Source: Bacillota bacterium
GTDB lineage: Bacteria > Bacillota_I > Bacilli_A > Erysipelotrichales > Coprobacillaceae
Direction: 5' to 3'
Assembly: GCA_030540195.1 (NCBI GenBank)
Contig: JAUNWT010000012.1
Coordinates: 1 to 41,146 of the forward strand
Length of the DNA: 41,146 nt
The notes under the pieces are model-generated. The model was not told the DNA's origin and made no database searches. It saw only the letters and a program-made list of their open reading frames with translations. The translations under genes and the position numbers were made by a program. This document shows, piece after piece, positions 16,565 through 23,963 of the stretch. The first letter of the stretch is position 1, and every line of letters starts with the position of its first letter.

Positions 16565-17312
16565 AAATCTATCATTTAGTTATAATCAAAAGCCTTTTAT
16601 AGAAAACTTAAATATAGAATTTAAAGAAAACCAAATAACAACAATTATTGGTTCAAATGGAAGTGGTAAATCAACTTTACTTATGTTATTAAGTCGTCTC
16701 TATAAACCCCAAGAAGGGAATATAGAAATTGATGTACAAAATATTTGGAACTATAAAATAAAAGATTTTGCGAAAAAAGTTGCTGTTGTTCATCAAAAAA
16801 ATCAAATTTATGGAGATCAAGATGTTAAAACAATTGTTGGTTATGGAAGATTACCTTACCTTCATTATGCACAAAAATTAACTCAAGAAGATTATGAAAT
16901 CATAGATTGGGCGTTAGAAGTAACCAATCTAAAAGAATATCAAAACAGAACATTAAAAAGCTTATCAGGTGGTCAACAACAACGTGTTTGGATAGCTATG
17001 GCTTTAGCACAAAAAACACCTTATCTTTTACTTGATGAACCAACAACATATTTGGATATAAGATATCAATTAGAACTTTTAAGATTACTCAAAGAAATCA
17101 ATCAAAAATACAAAATAACAATCATTATGGTTTTACATGATATAAATCAAGCAATTCAATATTCAGATAATATTATTGCAATGAAAAAAGGAAGAATAAT
17201 TGTAGAAGGAAAAGCAAAAGAAGTCATCACAAGTGAAGTTATTAGAGAAGTTTATAGGATTGATTTAAAAATGACACAATTATCTAAACAACCATATGTA
17301 TTTACAGTATAG
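16554..17312 (+). CDS. Haem ABC transporter ATP-binding protein
   Basis: A 252-residue FepC-type ATPase: Walker A GSNGSGKST (33-41), Q-loop VVHQKNQ, signature [17 protein letters not shown], Walker B YLLLDEPTTYLD, and switch His in VLHDINQ. It powers the FecCD-type permease encoded just upstream. It is the last gene of the haem operon; its stop codon overlaps the following terminator. Confidence 0.93.
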   Translation: MKVKNLSFSYNQKPFIENLNIEFKENQITTIIGSNGSGKSTLLMLLSRLYKPQEGNIEIDVQNIWNYKIKDFAKKVAVVHQKNQIYGDQDVKTIVGYGRLPYLHYAQKLTQEDYEIIDWALEVTNLKEYQNRTLKSLSGGQQQRVWIAMALAQKTPYLLLDEPTTYLDIRYQLELLRLLKEINQKYKITIIMVLHDINQAIQYSDNIIAMKKGRIIVEGKAKEVITSEVIREVYRIDLKMTQLSKQPYVFTV

Positions 17313-17330
17313 GGGCAAGGCCCCTTTTTC
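17311..17330 (+). terminator. Terminator of haem operon
   Basis: AGGGGC (17311-17316) pairs with GCCCCT (17320-17325) with a 3-base loop, followed by T's (17325-17329). The ATPase stop codon (17310-17312) is at the base of the stem. Confidence 0.8.
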
Positions 17331-17331
17331 C

Positions 17332-17360
17332 TTGACAGGTAAAAGGGATTGTTATATTCT
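17332..17360 (+). promoter_or_regulatory. Promoter of luxS-cystine transporter operon
   Basis: TTGACA (17332-17337), a 17-base spacer, then TATTCT (17355-17360). It lies immediately after the haem operon terminator. The leader of about 60 nt before luxS shows no recognisable riboswitch. Confidence 0.65.
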
Positions 17361-17425
17361 AATATCATACTAATTCTATATGAAATAAAGAGATTGGTAC
17401 AAAATAAAATTGGGGGAATGAAAAA

Positions 17426-17872
17426 ATGGAAAGAATTACAAGTTTTAGCGTTGATCATCGTAAACTTACAAAAGGAGTCTATGTATCAAGAATTGATGGA
17501 GATTTAATTACATATGATATCCGAATGACACAACCAAATGTTGAGCCTGCTTTAAAACCAGAAGCAGCACATACCATTGAACATATTGGGGCAACATTAC
17601 TTAGAAATGGAAAATATAAAGATCAAGTGATTTATTTTGGACCAATGGGCTGTATGACAGGATTCTATTTAATTGTCAGAGACTTAGATTTAGAAGTGAT
17701 TAAAGAAGTCGTAAAAGATGTTTACACACAAATTGCATCTTGGGATCAAGAAATCCCTGGAGCGAAGGAAGAAGAATGTGGAAACTATACTTTTATGGAT
17801 TTAGAAGAAGCTAAAAAAGCAGCAGATTATTTTGTAAACAGTAAATGGGAACATGAATATCATTTATTATAA
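17426..17872 (+). CDS. luxS: S-ribosylhomocysteine lyase
   Basis: LuxS, 148 residues, cleaves S-ribosylhomocysteine to homocysteine and the autoinducer-2 precursor. Metal ligands are H49 and H53 of HTIEH and C118 in EEECGNYTF; the catalytic base is E52 and the active-site cysteine is C76 in GPMGCMTGFY. Full length for the family. GGGGG (17412-17416) precedes the ATG. It is followed after 13 bases by an amino acid transporter of cystine type, which links the homocysteine-releasing step to sulfur amino acid uptake. Confidence 0.97.
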   Translation: MERITSFSVDHRKLTKGVYVSRIDGDLITYDIRMTQPNVEPALKPEAAHTIEHIGATLLRNGKYKDQVIYFGPMGCMTGFYLIVRDLDLEVIKEVVKDVYTQIASWDQEIPGAKEEECGNYTFMDLEEAKKAADYFVNSKWEHEYHLL

Positions 17873-17885
17873 AAGGGGAAAAACA

Positions 17886-18671
17886 ATGAAAAAATTAGGG
17901 ATTCGATTACTTGCACTTGCCTTACTTGCAACTGTAACAACAGGATGTGCATCATCTAAACAAGAAAATACATGGGATAAAATTAAAGAAAAGAATGAAA
18001 TCGTTATTGGGACAGAAGGAACATTTGCACCTTTCTCTTATCATGATGATAATGATAATTTAGTAGGTTATGATGTTGAAGTATCAAGAGCACTTGCTAA
18101 AGAATTAGGGGTCAAAGTTAAATTTGTAGAAGTTAAATGGGATAGTTTAATTGCAGGACTTGATTCAGATAAATATGATCTTGTCACAAACCAAGTGGCT
18201 ATCACAGCTGAAAGAAAGAAAAAATACGATTTTTCAATTCCACATACATACTCTTATCCAGCAATTATCACGAAAAAAGATAATACAGAAATTACTAAAA
18301 TGAGTGATATCAAAGGACGTAAATTCTCACAAACAGGAAGTAGTAACTTCTCTAAAATTGTAGAAAAATATAAAGGTGAAATTGTTGCGACAAATGATTG
18401 GAATGAAAACGTAAGTTTAGTAGAACAAGGACGTGTTGATGGAACTGTTAATGATACATTAGCTTATTATGATTTAGTCAATAAAAAACCAGATACAGAT
18501 TTAAAAATTGCAGCACAAGGTAAAGAAGTCAGTGAACAAGCTTTTATCTTTAATAAAAATCAAGATGATTTAAAGAAGAATGTAGATAAAGCTTTAAAAT
18601 CATTAAAGAAATCAGGTAAATTATCTGAAATTAGTAATAAATATTTTAAAACGGATGTATCACATAAATGA
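17886..18671 (+). CDS. Amino acid (probably cystine) ABC transporter binding lipoprotein
   Basis: A 261-residue lipoprotein (lipobox TTGC, Cys21) of solute-binding family 3. The mature start WDKIKEKNEIVIGTEGTFAPFSYHD and the segment GYDVEVSRALAKELGVKVKFV resemble TcyA/FliY cystine-binding proteins. In-frame starts upstream (17853) lie inside luxS; AAAGGGG (17872-17878) before ATG 17886 and the signal peptide settle the start. The permease start overlaps its stop as ATGA. Substrate is inferred from similarity and from luxS next door. Confidence 0.88.
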   Translation: MKKLGIRLLALALLATVTTGCASSKQENTWDKIKEKNEIVIGTEGTFAPFSYHDDNDNLVGYDVEVSRALAKELGVKVKFVEVKWDSLIAGLDSDKYDLVTNQVAITAERKKKYDFSIPHTYSYPAIITKKDNTEITKMSDIKGRKFSQTGSSNFSKIVEKYKGEIVATNDWNENVSLVEQGRVDGTVNDTLAYYDLVNKKPDTDLKIAAQGKEVSEQAFIFNKNQDDLKKNVDKALKSLKKSGKLSEISNKYFKTDVSHK

Positions 18672-19333
18672 GTTCAAGAGTTATCGAAATAATTACCAGT
18701 TCATTTACTAAGTTACTGATACCAGGTCTTGTTTATACAATACCTATTACCTTGATTTCTTTTGCTATTGGTTTATTAATAGCTATTGTGACTGCTTTAA
18801 TAAGAGTAAAAAAAATAAAAGTATTATCACAAATTATTCAATTCTATGTTTGGATTTTTAGAGGAACACCTTTACTTGTACAACTCTTTATTATCTATTA
18901 TGGACTACCAAGTGTTGGTATTGTTTTAGAAGCCTTTCCTGCAGCCATTATTACTTTTTCTTTAAACGTAGGTGCTTATAGTAGTGAAACGGTAAGAGGA
19001 GCTATTTTATCAGTTGATAAAAGACAATTAGAAGCATGTTATTCAGTGGGAATGACTTACTTCCAAAGTATGTATCATATCATTTTACCACAAGCATTAA
19101 AGATTGCGATTCCACCATTATTTAACTCTTTAATTGCTTTAGTAAAAGATACATCACTTGCCGCTAATATTACAGTTGCAGAAATGTTTATGGCAGCACA
19201 ACGTATTGTCGCCAATACGTATGAACCGTTAGTTCTTTATATTGAAGTTGCTATTATCTATTTGGTGTTTAGTACAATTTTAACGTATGTACAACATTTT
19301 ATTGAAAAACGTCTACAAATAAGTGAGGTGTAA
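18668..19333 (+). CDS. Amino acid (cystine-type) ABC transporter permease
   Basis: A 221-residue HisM-family permease with about 5 membrane spans. Landmarks are the early [18 protein letters not shown] segment and the coupling motif [26 protein letters not shown], followed by [12 protein letters not shown]. The ATG overlaps the binding-protein stop by 4 bases. It is probably a TcyB equivalent acting with the ATPase encoded next. Confidence 0.92.
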   Translation: MSSRVIEIITSSFTKLLIPGLVYTIPITLISFAIGLLIAIVTALIRVKKIKVLSQIIQFYVWIFRGTPLLVQLFIIYYGLPSVGIVLEAFPAAIITFSLNVGAYSSETVRGAILSVDKRQLEACYSVGMTYFQSMYHIILPQALKIAIPPLFNSLIALVKDTSLAANITVAEMFMAAQRIVANTYEPLVLYIEVAIIYLVFSTILTYVQHFIEKRLQISEV

Positions 19334-19335
19334 TC

Positions 19336-20088
19336 ATGATTGAAGTAAAAGATTTACATAAAACATTTAAACAACAAGAAGTTTTAAAAGGGATCTCTTT
19401 TTCAATTGAAAAAGGAGAAACCGTTTCAATTATTGGACCATCAGGTTCAGGAAAATCAACCTTACTTAGATGCTTAAACCTTTTAGAAGTTCCTGAAAAA
19501 GGACAAGTAAAAATAGGAGAACTTGGTTATGATGCTTCTAATATTTCTAAAGAGGAAGAACTTTCTTTAAGAAAAGTAACAGCCATGGTTTTTCAAGAAT
19601 ATAACTTATTTGCGAATAAAACCATTATTGAAAACATTACGACACCACTTATTGTAGTTAAAAAAATGACAAAAGAAAAAGCGCTTGTCATTGCTAGAGA
19701 ACAACTCAAAAAAGTAGGGTTATCAGATAAAGAAGATCGTTATCCATCACAACTTTCAGGAGGACAACAACAACGTGTTGCCATTGCAAGAGCGTTAGCG
19801 TTAAATCCACAAGTTATTCTCTTTGATGAACCAACAAGTGCCTTAGATCCAGAACTTGTCCAAGAAGTATTAAAAGTAATTAAAAGCGTCGCAGATGAAA
19901 ATATCACAATGATCATTGTCACACATGAAATGTCATTTGCACACCAAATATCAGACAAAGTTATTTTCATGGATCAAGGACAAATTGTTGAAAGTGGCAC
20001 AGCTAAACAGATCTTTGATCATCCTCAAAAACCAAGAACCCAACAGTTCTTAGCAAGATATCGAGGAGATACAGATTACATCATCTAA
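19336..20088 (+). CDS. Amino acid (cystine-type) ABC transporter ATP-binding protein
   Basis: A 250-residue polar amino acid transporter ATPase: Walker [10 protein letters not shown] (34-42), Q-loop MVFQEYNLF, signature [17 protein letters not shown], Walker [15 protein letters not shown], switch His in VTHEM. It lies two bases after the permease and ends the luxS operon at a strong terminator; a TcyC equivalent is likely. Confidence 0.93.
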   Translation: MIEVKDLHKTFKQQEVLKGISFSIEKGETVSIIGPSGSGKSTLLRCLNLLEVPEKGQVKIGELGYDASNISKEEELSLRKVTAMVFQEYNLFANKTIIENITTPLIVVKKMTKEKALVIAREQLKKVGLSDKEDRYPSQLSGGQQQRVAIARALALNPQVILFDEPTSALDPELVQEVLKVIKSVADENITMIIVTHEMSFAHQISDKVIFMDQGQIVESGTAKQIFDHPQKPRTQQFLARYRGDTDYII

Positions 20089-20118
20089 AAGAAATTGTTC
20101 ATATACAATTTCTTTTTT
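20088..20118 (+). terminator. Terminator of luxS-transporter operon
   Basis: AAAGAAATTGT (20088-20098) pairs with ACAATTTCTTT (20105-20115), loop of 6, followed by T's to 20118. Confidence 0.85.
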
Positions 20119-20126
20119 GTTATAAT
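20098..20126 (+). promoter_or_regulatory. Extended -10 promoter of tetR
   Basis: TGTTATAAT (20118-20126) is an extended -10 box. A weak -35, TTCATA (20098-20103), lies 17 bases upstream inside the terminator hairpin. Confidence 0.55.
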
Positions 20127-20146
20127 GGGGTAAATGAGGTAAAGAT

Positions 20147-20683
20147 ATGAAGAAAACAAAAGAAATAATTATTGATGCATTCTGGCAACTTTTAGAAGAA
20201 AAACCATTTAATAAAATAACAGTTCAAAATATTGTAGAACGTTGTGCATTAAATAGAAATACTTTTTATTATCATTTCCAAGATATCCCGAATCTTGCAG
20301 AATACACAGTAAAAGCATGGGCGGATGAAATTATTCAAAATAACTATGAATTTGGTTCACCAATGACTTGTCTTTCTCCACTTGTAGAAGAATTTATTAA
20401 ACATAAAAAAGCTTTTCAACATCTTTATTCATCAACTCAAAAAGATGAATTTATTACATATATGAATCATGTTGCTTTACATATTGTCAAAATGTTTATG
20501 AAACAATCTTCTCATTATGTTACAAGAAGTAATGAAGAAAAAGAAACATTGACACATTTTTATAAATGTTTAATGATTGGTATTTTAATTGATTGGTTAG
20601 AATGTCAGGGAGATTATGATTTAAAACTCTTTGTAGAAAAAATATATCATTTAATTGATACTTCTTCGCAGACTTTATTATAA
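20147..20683 (+). CDS. TetR-family transcriptional regulator
   Basis: A 178-residue protein. The N-terminal TetR helix-turn-helix covers about residues 5-55, with KITVQNIVERCALNRNTFYY carrying the turn and the typical FYYHF ending. The C-terminal ligand domain is unremarkable and its ligand unknown. GAGGTAAAG precedes the ATG. It has its own promoter and terminator; the adjacent DUF308 gene is preceded by a long dyad and is the most obvious target candidate. Confidence 0.9.
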   Translation: MKKTKEIIIDAFWQLLEEKPFNKITVQNIVERCALNRNTFYYHFQDIPNLAEYTVKAWADEIIQNNYEFGSPMTCLSPLVEEFIKHKKAFQHLYSSTQKDEFITYMNHVALHIVKMFMKQSSHYVTRSNEEKETLTHFYKCLMIGILIDWLECQGDYDLKLFVEKIYHLIDTSSQTLL

Positions 20684-20694
20684 GTCTGTTTTTT
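20669..20694 (+). terminator. Terminator after tetR
   Basis: CAGACTT (20669-20675) pairs with AAGTCTG (20682-20688), followed by 6 T's. The tetR stop codon (20681-20683) is at the loop edge. Confidence 0.85.
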
Positions 20695-20712
20695 AGTTAT
20701 TTTGTTTATTTT

Positions 20713-20740
20713 GTCCATTTTATAATCGATAAAAGAGGAC
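20713..20740. promoter_or_regulatory. 28-bp dyad upstream of the DUF308 gene, candidate operator
   Basis: GTCC (20713-20716) and TTTTAT (20718-20723) mirror ATAAAA (20729-20734) and GGAC (20737-20740), with 1-2 base offsets. A likely -10 (TATTAT, 20743-20748) begins just downstream, so a bound repressor would overlap the promoter. The TetR encoded upstream is a candidate ligand; this is inference. Confidence 0.45.
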
Positions 20741-20766
20741 TATATTATAAGTAGGAAGTGATACAT

Positions 20767-21324
20767 ATGAAAACATTAAATAAAGTAAAAATGAGTATTT
20801 GGCTTAACGCTTTAAGTGCGATTGCAATCGGTATTTTATTCTTGATCAATCCTCAAGAATCTTTTGAAGTCATTACCATCATTGCAGGAGTTATTATTAC
20901 TGCAACAGGTATTATTGATTTTATTTATTATATAAATGGATGGCTTGATATTTATTTTATGAAGAATACTTTACTAAGTGGCTTTTTAAAATGTATCTTG
21001 GGTATCTTTGTTTTAACGCATATACCACTTATGACAACATTTTTCTCATATATCTTTAGTTTATATATTATTATCAGTGCGCTTTATTGTTTAGAAGCCT
21101 ATACATTTATGAAATCAATGATTACGTCATCGATTACCTTTGATTATTTCATTGTAACTATTTTGATATTTACTGGACTTGTGATGTTCTTTTTAGCACC
21201 AAGTACCGTGATTTCTTCATCTTTTGTCATTGGCATCTTATTCCTTGTTAATGGTATAGGAAATCTATTGATTGCCTTAAGACTTACAAGGCTTACCAAA
21301 CAATATCGTAATTATCTTCAATAA
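20767..21324 (+). CDS. DUF308 / HdeD-family membrane protein
   Basis: A 185-residue polytopic membrane protein with about six membrane spans, paired in the HdeD-like pattern (for example AIAIGILFLINPQESFEVI and later VMFFLAPSTVISSSFVIGILFLVNGIG). HdeD was described for acid resistance in E. coli, but the family's molecular role is unknown. An in-frame GTG at 20758 lies within the Shine-Dalgarno AGGAAGTG, so ATG 20767 is preferred. Between the tetR gene and the heat-shock gene it could belong to an envelope-stress response. Confidence 0.8.
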   Translation: MKTLNKVKMSIWLNALSAIAIGILFLINPQESFEVITIIAGVIITATGIIDFIYYINGWLDIYFMKNTLLSGFLKCILGIFVLTHIPLMTTFFSYIFSLYIIISALYCLEAYTFMKSMITSSITFDYFIVTILIFTGLVMFFLAPSTVISSSFVIGILFLVNGIGNLLIALRLTRLTKQYRNYLQ

Positions 21325-21345
21325 GCAGAGAAATCTGCTTTTTTA
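21323..21345 (+). terminator. Terminator after DUF308 gene
   Basis: AAGCAGA (21323-21329) pairs with TCTGCTT (21334-21340) around a GAAA loop, followed by T's to 21345. Confidence 0.85.
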
Positions 21346-21360
21346 AATAATTAAAATATT

Positions 21361-21403
21361 TTAGCACTCTATACTTGACAGTGCTAAAAACAAGAACTAT
21401 AAT
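21361..21403 (+). promoter_or_regulatory. CIRCE (HrcA operator) and sigma-A promoter of hsp20
   Basis: TTAGCACTC (21361-21369), 9 bases, then CAGTGCTAA (21379-21387): the CIRCE consensus TTAGCACTC-N9-GAGTGCTAA with a single change. TTGACA (21375-21380) overlaps it and is followed at 17 bases by TATAAT (21398-21403). HrcA binding would block the promoter until heat or misfolding titrates it. Confidence 0.95.
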
Positions 21404-21409
21404 GTATTT

Positions 21410-21514
21410 AGAAATTAGGAAAGGTATTAATAAAGAACCTAGTTTCAAGAGTTAACACCGCTTGAAGTAACGATGCTAATGACTAAGCATTTATATTGAA
21501 AGGGGAAATGACTT
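21410..21514 (+). other. Structured 5' leader of hsp20
   Basis: About 105 nt separate the start of transcription from the ATG. Two short stems are visible: TTCAAG (21444-21449) / CTTGAA (21461-21466), and ATGCT (21473-21477) / AGCAT (21486-21490), ending before AAAGGGG (21499-21505). No convincing anti-Shine-Dalgarno is seen, so an RNA thermometer is possible but not shown. Confidence 0.4.
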
Positions 21515-21955
21515 ATGATGATGCCTAGCTTATTTACAGAAAACTTATTTGATGATTTCTTTAATGATTTTGATGAAGATTTCTTTGGAAAGAAAAATCC
21601 ATTGTATGGAAAACATGCAAGAAATATGATGAAGACAGATGTAAGAGAAACCGATACAACATATGAAGTAGATATCGACTTACCAGGCTTCAAGAAAGAA
21701 GATATCAATGTCAACTATGAAAATGGATATTTGACAATATCAACAAGCAAGGGATTAGATAAAGATGAAAAAGATAAAGAAGGACATTATATCAGACAAG
21801 AAAGATATGTCGGAAATATGGCACGTAGCTTCTATTTAGGGGATATTCCAAAAGAAGATATCAAAGCTAAATATGAAGGTGGCGTACTTCGTTTATCTGT
21901 ACCTAAATCAGATATGAAACAAATTGAAAATACTTCAACAATTACGATTGAATAA
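21515..21955 (+). CDS. Small heat-shock protein, Hsp20/alpha-crystallin family
   Basis: A 146-residue ATP-independent chaperone that holds unfolding proteins. An N-terminal Phe/Asp-rich arm (NLFDDFFNDFDEDFF) precedes an alpha-crystallin domain: DVRETDTTYEVDIDLPGFKK, INVNYENGYLTI, and the conserved RSFYLGDIPKEDIKAKYEGG and GVLRLSVPK. Tandem in-frame ATGs at 21515, 21518 and 21521 are possible; the first is 9 bases from AAAGGGG. It is controlled by CIRCE and ends at its own terminator, a single-gene heat-shock unit. Confidence 0.95.
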   Translation: MMMPSLFTENLFDDFFNDFDEDFFGKKNPLYGKHARNMMKTDVRETDTTYEVDIDLPGFKKEDINVNYENGYLTISTSKGLDKDEKDKEGHYIRQERYVGNMARSFYLGDIPKEDIKAKYEGGVLRLSVPKSDMKQIENTSTITIE

Positions 21956-21964
21956 TAAGATATG

Positions 21965-21991
21965 AGAAATCCGCAAGGATTTCTTTTTTTT
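21965..21991 (+). terminator. Terminator after hsp20
   Basis: AGAAATCC (21965-21972) pairs with GGATTTCT (21977-21984) with a GCAA tetraloop, followed by 8 T's. Confidence 0.9.
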
Positions 21992-22100
21992 GTATCATAA
22001 ATAATAAAAGTGGGCATATAGTATAATGAGCCCTTTATAAAATACCCTACTTATAAGCGTATATTTGTTTAAATCCTAAAATATGACAAAATATATTTTT

Positions 22101-22152
22101 ATTCATTCAAAAAAACACTGATAAAATGGACTAAAATATTTTTTGAATGAAT
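22101..22152. repeat. Perfect 14-bp inverted repeat in hsp20-tatD spacer
   Basis: ATTCATTCAAAAAA (22101-22114) is the exact inverse of TTTTTTGAATGAAT (22139-22152), with 24 bases between. It lies upstream of the tatD promoter, after the hsp20 terminator, in a 220-base spacer with no gene. It is not a terminator, since no T-run follows the right arm. Role unknown. Confidence 0.7.
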
Positions 22153-22168
22153 GAAATCTTTTAGAAAT

Positions 22169-22197
22169 TTGACAAAGTGATGATATTTTGTTAGTAT
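22169..22197 (+). promoter_or_regulatory. Promoter of tatD
   Basis: TTGACA (22169-22174), 17 bases, TAGTAT (22192-22197). Transcription would begin near 22204, after the in-frame TTG at 22188, so translation must start at ATG 22215. Confidence 0.65.
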
Positions 22198-22214
22198 TCA
22201 CCGGGGTGAGATTT

Positions 22215-22973
22215 ATGTACTTTGATACACATTGTCATTTAAATAGTGAACAATTATATGAAAACAGAGATGAATTTATTCAACATGCTTTAGACAATCA
22301 AGTAGAAATGATGGTTGTTGTAGGCTATGATCTTGAGTCTTCCAAAAAGGCAGTCGAAATTGCGAAAGAGCATGACTTTATCTATGCTGCTGTAGGTATT
22401 GGACCAAATGACTGTTTAAACACAACTACTCAAGATTTACAAATCATCGATGAGTACTTAAACGAACCAAAAGTCGTAGCACTTGGTGAAATCGGATTAG
22501 ATTATTATTGGGATGATGTGCCTAGTGATAAACAAAAAGAAGTTTTTCAACAACAAGTTGATCTTGCTAAAAAACATCAAAAACCAATAATCATTCATTG
22601 CAGAGATGCTTATGAAGATACTTATGAAGTGCTTAAAAGAAATGGACATCCAGGAATTATGCATTGTTATAGTGGATCGGTAGAAATGGCTAAAAGATTT
22701 ATTGATTTAGGTTTTTATATTTCTTTAGCGGGACCTGTTACTTTTAAAAATGCAAGAGTTCCTAAAGATGTGGCAGAAAAGATAGGTTTAGAGCATTTAT
22801 TAATTGAAACCGACTGTCCTTATTTAACACCACATCCATATCGTGGTAGCTTAAATGAGCCTGCAAATGTTGTGTATATTGCCCAGGAAATAGCGAAGCT
22901 AAAGAACATGGAGATAGAAAGCGTTGCAAGTCAGACAACGTTTAATGCCAAAAAAGTATTTGGTATTAAATAG
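22215..22973 (+). CDS. tatD: TatD-family metal-dependent DNase/hydrolase
   Basis: A 252-residue TIM-barrel hydrolase: MYFDTHCHL with metal ligands H6 and H8, GEIGLDYYW, PIIIHCRDA, GIMHCYSG, and LIETDCPYLTPHPYRG. TatD enzymes act as 3'-5' nucleases or related phosphodiesterases. GGGGTGAG (22203-22210) precedes ATG 22215. It is the yabD equivalent; the G5/3D gene that follows mirrors yabD-yabE of Bacillus, but rnmV-ksgA, which come next there, lie about 15 kb away in this window. Confidence 0.93.
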   Translation: MYFDTHCHLNSEQLYENRDEFIQHALDNQVEMMVVVGYDLESSKKAVEIAKEHDFIYAAVGIGPNDCLNTTTQDLQIIDEYLNEPKVVALGEIGLDYYWDDVPSDKQKEVFQQQVDLAKKHQKPIIIHCRDAYEDTYEVLKRNGHPGIMHCYSGSVEMAKRFIDLGFYISLAGPVTFKNARVPKDVAEKIGLEHLLIETDCPYLTPHPYRGSLNEPANVVYIAQEIAKLKNMEIESVASQTTFNAKKVFGIK

Positions 22974-22984
22974 GAGGAAAATTA

Positions 22985-23914
22985 ATGAAAACAATTAAAC
23001 AAATAATTTCAGATGCAGACCCCCGACTGAAAGGGGTATTGGTTATTATGATTGCCTATGTAATGGTTATGGCAACAACAATTACAGCTGGCGCTACTCA
23101 AGAGATTAAAGGATACAAAGAAACGATTGAAATCCAATATCAAGATGGCGCACAAGAGGCAAAGGATTATTTAGTTAGACAAGATAGTGTCAAAAATGTA
23201 TTAAAAGAATTAGATGTAACCTTAGGAAATAAAGATACAGTCAATAAAGATATGTCTTATATTGTACAAAATAAAGATTTATTACAAGTTAATCGTATTA
23301 GTGAAGAAGAAGTAGAAGAAGTACAATATGTTGATTCTCAAACAATTGAAACAACAGGTTTACATTTATTTACAACAGAAGTTGTTCAACAAGGACAACA
23401 AGGACAAATTAATAATAAAGTGAAAGTCACTTATGAAAACGGTAAAATCGTCAAAAAAGAATTGTTATCAAGTGAAGTCGTAACAGAAAAAACAGATACA
23501 ATTATTGCACATGGTACAGTTCAACCTGGGGCATATTTTACTGGAAAACTGACAACTTATGGTGGCGATTGTGCAGGAGGAAATGGAACTTCATCCTCAG
23601 GAATTTCTTTATCACCAACAACAGGTGTTAAAGGAAGTCATAGTGCGAAGTTAAGTTATAATGGTGGAAGTTATTATTGTTTAGCAGCCGATCCATCAAT
23701 TCCTTTTGGAACAATTATCAAGATTACAAATCACAACTTAGGTATTGAATCAACAGCGTATGGTATTGTTGTTGATCGTGGTGGTGCAATTAAGAAAAAT
23801 CATATTGATATTTTTAATGGTACTGAAGCCGGTAAATACTTTAGAGGTGGTTCATCAAGTAATACACAATTTGAAATCGTATCTGTTGGTAGTGGCAAGA
23901 ATTTTTGGAAATAG
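22985..23914 (+). CDS. G5/3D-domain cell-wall protein (YabE-like)
   Basis: A 309-residue exported protein with an N-terminal membrane anchor (about residues 18-38). Next come a DUF348-like segment (YLVRQDSVKNVLKELDVTLG), a G5 domain (about 120-170) and a C-terminal 3D domain (about 185-300). The 3D domain carries the Asp signatures in AADPSIPFGTIIKI and VDRGGAIKKNHIDIF. This architecture is that of YabE and resuscitation-promoting-factor-like muralytic proteins, acting on peptidoglycan outside the cell. GGAGGAAAATTA precedes the ATG, 11 bases after tatD, so the two are cotranscribed. Confidence 0.88.
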   Translation: MKTIKQIISDADPRLKGVLVIMIAYVMVMATTITAGATQEIKGYKETIEIQYQDGAQEAKDYLVRQDSVKNVLKELDVTLGNKDTVNKDMSYIVQNKDLLQVNRISEEEVEEVQYVDSQTIETTGLHLFTTEVVQQGQQGQINNKVKVTYENGKIVKKELLSSEVVTEKTDTIIAHGTVQPGAYFTGKLTTYGGDCAGGNGTSSSGISLSPTTGVKGSHSAKLSYNGGSYYCLAADPSIPFGTIIKITNHNLGIESTAYGIVVDRGGAIKKNHIDIFNGTEAGKYFRGGSSSNTQFEIVSVGSGKNFWK

Positions 23915-23919
23915 ATGAC

Positions 23920-23950
23920 AAGTATATCTCAAACGAGGTATACTTTTTTT
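23920..23950 (+). terminator. Terminator after tatD-yabE-like operon
   Basis: AAGTATA (23920-23926) with inner CTC (23928-23930) pairs with GAG (23935-23937) and TATACTT (23939-23945), with a T-G pair between them, followed by T's to 23950. Confidence 0.85.
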
Positions 23951-23963
23951 GTGGGGTGATGAT

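Noticed and set aside
12206-17312. Horizontal transfer of the haem operon
   Set aside because: Its AT-richness and codon style look the same as the flanking prs and luxS genes, and no mobile element or tRNA borders it; there is no positive sign in the sequence.
21361-21387. The inverted repeat before hsp20 as a terminator of the DUF308 gene
   Set aside because: It is the CIRCE operator with a promoter inside it; the DUF308 terminator is at 21323-21345.
22082-22120. Tiny ORF (12 codons, MTKYIFIHSKKH) in the hsp20-tatD spacer
   Set aside because: No ribosome binding site and it runs across one arm of the inverted repeat; nothing supports translation.
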